From the NCBI GenBank assembly GCA_026075535.2, contig AP026543.1, positions 11,098,001-11,162,000 on the forward strand: DNA of 64,000 bases, read 5' to 3'. The notes beneath the pieces were generated by a model that did not search any database, had not been told where the DNA came from, and saw only the letters and a list, made by a program, of their open reading frames with translations. Positions 57,471 through 64,000 of the stretch are shown here, in pieces. The number at the start of each line of letters is the position of its first letter. Position 1 is the first letter of the stretch. Position numbers and translations under genes: made by a program. The DNA comes from Tricholoma matsutake. Taxonomy: Eukaryota > Basidiomycota > Agaricomycetes > Agaricales > Tricholomataceae.

Positions 57471-58495
57471 TTATGATGCTCAACCAGGAAACCCAAACAA
57501 AACCCACAATGAGGCCTTGAATAGTATAATGCTAGCTAGAGGAAGGTTGCAAGGTGGTAGTAAATATCACCGGTGTTACCCAAGGTTAGGAAAACAACTT
57601 TAGAGAGGGTCTGATGATGCTCAATGAGGTTTGAGGGAGTACAAAGCACTGCAATAATGTTTGAGGAAAGTTCAAGGATGTTCAATGAAGTTTGAAGAAG
57701 TTTGAGGGGCTTATAGAAGATGAGGATGATTTTGACGAAGGCTGAGGATAGACTATAAAGATGTAGAAAGGCCTTGAGAGGGAATAGACAATAGACAATA
57801 GTCTTGAGAAGCTAGTATGAGAAGTTCAAAGAAGTTCAGCGTAAAACACTGAACTTCAGGACTAAGACCAGAGGCTTGGACTCAAGAGAATTGCTCTTAA
57901 ATCAGATGATTGATGTGAGAGGACATTCTATTCTGTTGTTCCAAGTAGCTAGTACAAGGCTATATATGTTTGGAAGAGATGGTACTTAAAAGGAAATAAA
58001 ACATGAGGAATACATGAGGCAAGATATAAAACAATAAAGAACTTTGCAAATCATAAAATAAATGGAAGATGATGAGAAGGGAAATGTATAGAGTCATGAT
58101 TTATCATGGGTACCTGTCCTATTGATCCAATATATCATCAAGACATTAAAGCGCCACAATTGCGTCCTAAAATCTTGTCGTTGTGTCTCCTTGTGTCCAG
58201 TGGTGCTCAATATGCAACACACTAACTCATACAAGGTGTGCTGCGTGTGTCTGAAGGGTGGTGCGATAAGCATATGGCAGCCAAAGGTGTTCAAGGTGCT
58301 GCAAAGTCATTCGAACTCATTCGAGATTGTTTGAAGTCATTTGAAGTCATTTGAAATAGTTCGAAATGATTCGAAGTCATTTGAAATAGCTTTGGAGTGG
58401 TTTTGTGGGGTTCGTAGGGGTTGTGAGCATGTGTGGTGATTTGTTGATGCATTTGGAGATGTTCCCAGAGCTTAGATCACAAGGTGGACCTATCA
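57471..58495 (-). repeat. Family G LTR (5' end of the array)
   Basis: 1025 bp. On the plus strand it runs from TTATGATGCTCAACC (first base pair changed from TGATG) to GGTGGACCTATCA. Its outer edge abuts copia-3 integrase sequence. It is CpG-poor compared with the middle LTR. Confidence 0.85.
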
Positions 58496-60717
58496 ATGTC
58501 CCTGACATATTGTGAGGGTTTTCAGACATGAGTGGGGCACATTTCGGGTTGTGGAGCCAGTTGCACAACAGGTTGAACAACAGGTGTGGGAATGGGTGGA
58601 TTAGGTGGTAGTCGCACAGGAGTGGTATTCTCGTCAAGTCCCTCATCCTCCCCCTCAAGACTCACATCCTCATTATGTGGCACCATCTCGTGTGTCTCAG
58701 AAAATTTTACATTTCTCTCAATTCCCACTGACCTTTTGTCTGGCCAATAGATGTGGTGTGCCTTACTATTTTCATCATAACCAACCCAATGGCCCTCCTT
58801 CACTCTCACACCAATCTTCCCTGTCTTATTGTCATGAACCCACACTTTGCAACCCCATTCTGGCAAGTCTTGAAGATTGGGAGGTCTTCCATTCACTGCC
58901 TCATATGGTGTGCAGCCACTAAGTGCCTTTGTCAAAGTGTGATTATTTAGGTACATTGCATGCAAAAGAGCTTCCCCCCACATATAACGAGGTAAACCTG
59001 CAGCCCAGAGCATAGTGCAAACCTTTTCCATCAATGTACAATTCAGCCATTCTGAAACTCTGTTCTCCTCAGGGGTGTCATGCACCATGAGTTTTCTTGC
59101 TGTCCCCTTGCCATTGAGGTATGCGATAAGGACCTCTGACATATATTCTCTCCCATGATCAGAATGCAAGCACACAATTCCAACCTTCAAGTGTGTTGCG
59201 ACCCAAGCTTCAAAAGTTTGGTAGGCCTCAAAGATATCCTTTGTCTTAAGGAGGTAAACCATTGTCCACTGAGTACAGTCATCGGTGAAGCTAACAAAAT
59301 ACTTTCGGCCCCCTAGCGATGCAACTTGTGGCAGTCCCCATAGGTCTGACCAAACTTCTTGACCAAACATGGTAGCCCGCTCCCCCTCACGCTCCTTAAC
59401 GATCTCACAATGAACAAGCTTAGCCTTAATGCAAGCTTCGCATTCGAGTGGCTCATCGGAATTGACTAGCAAGAGACCTGTCACTATACCATTTGTGACC
59501 AGCTCCTGGGCAGTGCATGGAGCGATGTGGCCATACGACAATGTAAGTCCATCACGGTAACTCCCTGGGGTTTTACAATATGTGCTGATGGGCTTTTGAC
59601 ATCTCGAATGACTCTGTATAGAGCCTGCCTCTTTGGTATCATACCAATCAGCTCCCCATTCCTCCTGCAGATCTTGCAATGCCTGTTACCAAATAAGCAG
59701 AAAAATCCGGCATCATCAATCTGACCAATTGAGATCAAAGTCAAACCAATGGATGGTGTATACAACATGGAGGTAAGGCATATCTTTGTAGTTGCCAGCT
59801 GGTTAGGAACAGATATGATCATGTCCCCTATCCCATCAGCTTGAAATTTCTGCTGATTCACAGCAGTCATCATTTTGGGCATGGAGGCTTGGAAAGTCAT
59901 GAAATCCTTGCAGATTGGTGTCATATGGTGAGAGGTTCCAGTATCATATAGATCCCAAAGCTTACCATTCATAACTTTAGGCAGCGAAGCCATCAATGCA
60001 AGACTTCCAGAAGATGCATGAAATGGCTTGCTCCAAGTAGTGTCGAATTCAGCAACTAATGCCTGCATGTCCATCAGGGCAAAAGGATCCTCGTCCCCCC
60101 CATCAATGCCTTTGACAGCTATGATTTCAGCAACCCAGCGGGTGATGCGAGCTTCCTGGAGCTCAGCATCCCCATCATCTTCTTCATCTAGCTCAAGAAC
60201 TCCCATAATGTCAGGGTCCTCATTGTCAGGTAAGCCATGCTGTTTGACCTCTTGATCGTCGTCGCTGACCCAGCCACATGGCGGATCTAACACCCATAAT
60301 GCACCATCATAAACAGGGTCAACACCACTGCTCTCAAGATGTGCAATAATCCCTTTCAAGATCGAATCCACTTGATGCACCAGCAACTTCATTGAGCAAT
60401 GTGGAAGCAGCAGCATTAGCGGTGTTTGAGGGACTGGTGCCCAGTTTTGGCTTCAAATTCCCCTTTGGGTTCAACACCTTCTGATCCTTTGACTTTTTGT
60501 CAGGCTTTGGAGTCGGGCATTCATCCTGCTTGTGGCCTTTACCACCGTGGTTCCAGCAAACCCCAACGGGCTTATGTGGGTGGGCCTTTCCCCTTGCCAC
60601 CTATTCCACCCCAGTTTTGGAACCAGGTTTCTTGCTCAATATGGTGCTTGCAGCTACTCCAACATCTTTTGGCTTTGATGTCTTCTTGTCAGCTTGATGG
60701 TCATACTCCTCCAGTGC
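58496..60717 (-). pseudogene. copia-3 zinc knuckle, protease and integrase
   Basis: The middle part of copia-3 Pol. The nucleocapsid knuckle is CWNHGGKGHKQDEC near 60540. Protease: LYDTGTSHHM, catalytic Asp kept, near 59940. Pre-integrase: YGHIAPCTAQEL and CEACIKAK. Integrase: EVWSDLWGLP (first Asp), CLHSDHGREYMS (second) and ENRVSEWLNCTL (Glu; the Cys of NCT replaces the usual Arg, CGT to TGT, again a CpG change). The C-terminal RPPNLQDLPEWGCKVWVHD is typical copia. A TGA at 58522 (THV*KPSQYV) sits at an Arg position. Frame changes occur near 59500-59680 and 60340-60420. The 3' side ends at the gypsy LTR. Confidence 0.88.
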
Positions 60718-61039
60718 GAGGTCTTTACACTCCCCCCCATATTCCTATAGGAATCCGATGATTCCGATGATTCCAATCAGACTCCAATCAGAATCTGACC
60801 ATATTCCAATATCATTTTCACCAGCCAAATTGACATGAAATAGCAGGTTTAGTCCTAGTCCAGTCCGATGTTATTCTGATTGGACTATTGGAATTTCCTA
60901 GGAATTTCCTAGGAATTTCTGGTCATAGGAATCACATAGGACTATTCCAAAGGTATGCTAAGACATCAGACAACATACGATTCCGATAGGAATGAAAGCA
61001 GCCTTGCTTAGTAATATAGTATGAAAAAGTCAATGCACA

Positions 61040-61112
61040 CACCAGAATTGAACCTTTAACATTACAGAAGATTATGTAAGCCTAAACCAACAACAATACC
61101 ACCAGGCTAAAC
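61040..61112 (-). ncRNA. tRNA-like sequence, left side of M2
   Basis: On the minus strand an A-box-like TAGCCTGGTGGTA (61109-61097) is followed by a B-box-like GGTTCAATTCT (61054-61044). Stems are imperfect, so it is tRNA-like rather than a tRNA gene. Confidence 0.45.
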
Positions 61113-61682
61113 AGGCATTACAGGTAAGTGATCATACTACACTCCCATGGGTGTGATGACAAAGCACATAGCCGTGTCATCACACCTGCCAGCTCATCAC
61201 TCCCACCACCACCACCAACAACAACAAGCATGCCACCTCCATCCCCCCCACCTCAACCACCTCAACCCAGCAACTCCCACCACTCCCACTTCACCCCCAT
61301 CTCTAGACAAGCCCCCAAGACTGGAAATGACTGGTTTTGATGCTGAACGATGCCCAAACAATGCAATTGTCGTTTGGGCCCATAGTAAGTTTTTTTTCAT
61401 TCGTTTTTTACTTTTGTAAACTAACTAATTCATTTGTTTTGTTTCTAGGTTCTAATCTACATGAGTAATGACAGACCGATGTGAGCCAAACCCACACCCA
61501 ATGATGCCCCTGGCAACCCCCCTCCTCCCCATCAAAATGGGATGTGAGGGTATCGATCGTGGTCAGGAGTGCGGGGAGCAACACCAGGAGACCCCAGAAG
61601 GGGAATACCTGCCCGGTAAGCACCACCCGACCCCTCCCCTCATGCCACATCACTGATGAACTGGCAATGCACCCACCCCATG

Positions 61683-61875
61683 CCTACGAGCTGCTGCTCG
61701 TAGGGTGGATCATGAGTGCATGGACCCCTCACGACACCGATGACATCCAGCACCCCTCATCACCACTGTGAGTGACTGCTCACAGGGTGTATATGGGGTG
61801 CAAGAGCACAGGAACACCATGGAGGGATGATGATGGCACCAAACGACACGCCTACGAGCAGCTGCCCATAGGGTG
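61683..61875 (+). repeat. Palindromes of the module family in M2
   Basis: CCTACGAGCTGCTGCTCGTAGG (61683-61704, 9-bp arms; length given by coordinates) and CTGTGAGTGACTGCTCACAG (61766-61785, 7-bp arms) are perfect. 61852-61872 is a decayed unit. Here the GGGTGG run follows the palindrome because the module is in the opposite orientation. Confidence 0.75.
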
Positions 61876-62349
61876 GTTCGTGGGTGCAGACGATGAGGGG
61901 GATGAACTATGAGGGTGATGAGGGGGGGGGACAAAATGACAAGGGGAAAGGGAGATGACAACCAGAAGAGAAGGAGGGGAGAGGAGGGAGGGGAGGGAAG
62001 CCACGGGGGAGGCGAGGTGAGACAGGTGAGACATGATGGAGACGAGAGGGAGGGGAAACGATGGGACAGGGCTGATGAGACAGCCAGCACAACACACCAC
62101 CACCCCCTCCCCCCCATTTTGCAGGGGGGTGGTTTTTTTTTGTAGAATTTAAAATAGTATAATTAAATAGTATAATTAATTCTCCCCCCTGCGTTTGCAT
62201 GGGTTTTTTTTTTAGATCTATATTAGTTATCTACTCCCTCACAAAGATGAGGGCTCAACAATTTTTTTTTGAGCTCTTGTGAGAGAGGTTAAAAATAGGT
62301 GAACCAATCCTAAGTGCTTTAAATGGACTTTATATTACATATTTATTAA

Positions 62350-62437
62350 TGCTCCTGTGGCTCAACTGGTTGAGCACTTGTTTGGTAGTCATGTCACTTA
62401 TATCCCAAGGTCTGGGGTTCAATTCCTGCTCTGCCCA
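62350..62437 (+). ncRNA. tRNA-like sequence, right side of M2
   Basis: A-box TGGCTCAACTGG (62358-62369) with a D-arm-like GCTC...GAGC stem, and a perfect B-box GGTTCAATTCC (62416-62426). The best of the three tRNA-like copies. The acceptor stem is not convincing, so a working tRNA gene is unlikely. Confidence 0.5.
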
Positions 62438-62717
62438 TTTATTTTGTAAGCACTTTCACCAAGTTAAGTCTTCTGAAATGGTGTGGTATTCCAACTACTA
62501 CCTGTTGGAATTGCATAGGACTTTACTCAGAATTTACTAGGAATTTCTTGGAAATAAAAGTACATGGTCATCAAGATACATTCCAATTGGATTCCTATCA
62601 GACTCCTAGGACTAGTGTCAGACTAGTAGGACTCCTATCGGATTCCAATCAGACTCTTATCAGAAAACTTGGACTCCTAGGACTCCAATAGGAATACAGG
62701 GGGGAGTGCAAAGTTTA

Positions 62718-63413
62718 CTCAAGTGCCATCAACATCATGGATTCTGCTGATGTCTTGAGCAGATGTGGATTGATCAGTGCAATTATTGTGGTTGATGCTG
62801 AGGCAGCTGCTGCATGCTGCACCAATGTGATAGCCTTCATATTTGCAGATATCTGGGCAATGAAGGATGCAAGATGCAAGGGTAAGAAGTTGATAATGAG
62901 GGTATGGTAGTCATTGTCCAAGACCTTGACATTGGCATTCAACAGGGTCTCATACTCAACACAGACATGGTCCAGCTCAGCATGAAGGTTTGTTCCTGGG
63001 GTGTAACACATAGCCATAAACTTCGAGTGCATGTTTGAATGTATCAACATGCTCTTCTGCATGAATTCTTGAATTATTGCAGACCACATCTGGGCAACAG
63101 TCTCCTTCTGCATGTACTTTGTAAGGGTTGAATCGGCTAGCTTCTGTGAGAGAAGATACATTGCAGTGTCCTCTTTCTCCTGCCATGTGGCTAGCACAAC
63201 TGTTTTGTCTGTGGTAGGGGGGTCCGAAACTGCAGGTTTTGTAGCAGAACCATCAAAGTGCCTGAAGACCCTCTTCTGTTTCACAGTGATCACAAAATGG
63301 TGTTGGAAGGTGACCAAGTTGTTCCCAGCAGAATCAAGCTTCTTGACTGCTGTCACAAAGTCAGACATTGAGATAGGGGTAGTAGTTGAGGTCATCATAG
63401 GTAGTCTAGACAA
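62718..63413 (-). pseudogene. copia-3 Gag, N-terminal part
   Basis: UBN2-type Gag: ISMSDFVTAVKKLDSAGNN, then a W-x-x-K/E-D-x-A helix (LATWQEKEDTAMYLLSQKL), a Met/Trp-rich helix (EMW-like QMWSAIIQEF) and SKFMAMCYTPGTNLHAELD. The frame is open for 232 residues and is cut at MLMALE by element M2. It continues at 60717 with EEYDHQADKK. The start ATG at 63413 is the first in a suitable position after the primer site. The leader 63414-63640 has no gene. Confidence 0.85.
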
Positions 63414-63640
63414 GCAAATTGATAAGTTGGGTGAGTGGATAACTTAATGCAAGCAAGTTTTTGTGAGACTTCTTTTCCGGAATTTCAAGGAAGGGCAGGG
63501 CCCATGGAGACGTAGCAAGTCTCCTGCCTATAGCTATGGCAGGGACGGTGTAGTGATAGGATGACCCTCTATGTACAGGTGATCGGCTCCTGACTATGTG
63601 GTCATGTGACTACCTGGAGTAGGTGCCCAGACACCCTACT

Positions 63641-63652
63641 CCACCCATAACC
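63641..63652 (-). other. copia-3 primer-binding site
   Basis: GGTTATGGGTGG directly follows the LTR end CACTCTTATA on the minus strand, the third copia lineage here with a GGTTATGG primer site. Confidence 0.65.
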
Positions 63653-63879
63653 TATAAGAGTGATAATGAGCTATAAATGATACAACTCAGCTCTACACTT
63701 GGAGAGTAGTAGACAGTCTGTATATTACCTATAAATGATACAACTATAGGTAATGGTAAGTATAATTTGCTATTGGTACATAGAACTAGGATACTTGCCT
63801 CAGCTCTACACTTGGAGAGTAGTAACAGTCTGAGGGAGGTATCCATAATCTACATGAGTATATACAAGTCAGATAGACA
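63653..63879 (-). repeat. copia-3 5' LTR, partial
   Basis: Matches 38827-39050 of the 3' LTR. The first ~90 bp of the LTR lie beyond the hAT-like insertion at 63880 and outside the window. Confidence 0.88.
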
Positions 63880-64000
63880 TAGTGTTTAAAAGTCCAGTTC
63901 ATCAAACTGGAAAAAACTGGCAACTGGACTGGACTGAACCAGAAAAAAACCGGACCTTCAGTCCAGTTTGGTCATCCCGGGATTGTAAAACTGCTCTGAA
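63880..64000. mobile_element. hAT-like element, left end, runs off the window
   Basis: Begins TAGTGTTTAAAAGTCCAGTT, the same terminus as the elements at 26171, 40881 and 54003, with CCGGAC-type subterminal motifs. The expected left duplicate is GATAGACA (63872-63879); the right one is not visible. Confidence 0.85.

Larger units (their letters stand above)
40871..58495 (-). mobile_element. Tandem gag-only gypsy-like array LTR-gag-LTR-gag-LTR
   Basis: Three family G LTRs in the same orientation (58495-57471, 53886-52891 and 44664-40871 with two inserts) enclose two Gag regions. Each internal region begins with a primer site TGGAGCCCACCATGAGGG close after an LTR and ends with a purine-rich tract just before the next LTR (AGGGGGAGGAGGA near 53899-53887; ACTGGGGAGGA near 44675-44665). 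Neither internal region shows protease, RT or integrase. The middle LTR serves both units. The array sits in copia-3 between integrase and RT. Confidence 0.8.
60718..62717 (+). mobile_element. Non-autonomous Mutator-like element M2 (2000 bp)
   Basis: The left end is GAGGTCTTTACACTCC and the right end read inward is TAAACTTTGCACTCC. Flanks CTCCAGTGC (60709-60717) and CTCAAGTGC (62718-62726) are a 9-bp duplication with one change, confirmed by the copia-3 gag frame that rejoins across it. Subterminal arrays use ATTCCNATNNGA-type units, different from M1. tRNA-like sequences sit inside each end, pointing outwards. The core has a hairpin next to the donor (61352-61379), an intron 61385-61448 (GTAAGT to TTCTAG) and palindromes at 61683-61875, all in plus orientation. 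No transposase was found. Confidence 0.8.
38827..63879 (-). mobile_element. Ty1/copia element 'copia-3', split into three parts by nested insertions
   Basis: The parts, in element order on the minus strand, are the 5' LTR (63879-63653, its start beyond the hAT at 63880), primer site, Gag to 62718, [element M2], zinc knuckle, protease and integrase 60717-58496, [gypsy array 58495-40871], RT and RNase H 40870-39153, polypurine tract and 3' LTR 39145-38827. Across M2 the protein reads MLMALE then EEYDHQ. Across the array, integrase ends KPSQYVRD and the next part continues GSAQGLKNQP, the order found in intact copia proteins. Without the insertions the element is about 5.5 kb, normal for copia. 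Confidence 0.88.

Noticed and set aside
62350..62437. Genuine tRNA gene
   Set aside because: A and B boxes and a D-arm are present but the acceptor and T stems do not pair well, and the sequence lies inside a mobile element.

Overview
The window is eukaryotic and reads as a transposon-rich basidiomycete (probably Agaricomycete) chromosome. Genes carry many 45-70 nt GT-AG introns. The repeats are fungal-type Ty1/copia, Ty3/gypsy, a Tad-like LINE with RNase H, and hAT-like and Mutator-like non-autonomous elements, and host gene debris includes an alpha-kinase and an Argonaute PAZ piece. Species cannot be named from the sequence.

Layout. 1-5.5 kb: a solo gypsy-type LTR, one three-exon gene of unknown function (2443-3407, minus) and gene fragments. 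5.5-9.4 kb: a CpG-rich island holding the only clearly intact recognisable gene, a 12-exon cytochrome P450 (7037-9312). 9.4-20.3 kb: gene fragments, then a young copia element (copia-1, 11821-19964) whose 5' half is inverted but whose target duplication CCTCC is intact, then a long-arm MITE. 20.3-25.5 kb: a decayed gypsy element. 25.6-27.4 kb: an alpha-kinase gene broken by a hAT-like element. 27.7-35.2 kb: a full-length LINE with a 13-bp target duplication and a solo LTR inside its ORF1. 35.2-38.1 kb: structured non-autonomous modules.

From 38.8 kb to the end the DNA is one nested stack. The base is a single copia element (copia-3), split into pieces at 38.8-40.9, 58.5-60.7 and 62.7-63.9 kb. 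Inside it sits a gypsy-like array LTR-gag-LTR-gag-LTR with no polymerase seen (40871-58495). That array is itself interrupted by a very young copia-4 (45415-51112; LTRs differ at 2 of 274 positions) and three hAT-like elements. A Mutator-like element (60718-62717) splits the copia-3 gag, and another hAT-like element begins at 63880.

Two signals stand out. (1) Nearly all disabling changes I could diagnose in the repeats are CpG transitions: CGA-to-TGA stops and Asp-to-Asn at catalytic sites, in copia-3, copia-4, the gypsy element and the LINE. This points to methylation-driven or RIP-like decay at CpG. (2) Non-autonomous DNA elements with unrelated terminal repeats share an internal module: a hairpin next to a GTAAGT-type donor, a 44-68 nt intron, then an array of 14-22 bp palindromes whose arms differ between copies but remain complementary. 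The two Mutator-like carriers also hold tRNA-like A/B boxes. This module is the best candidate here for an undescribed system.
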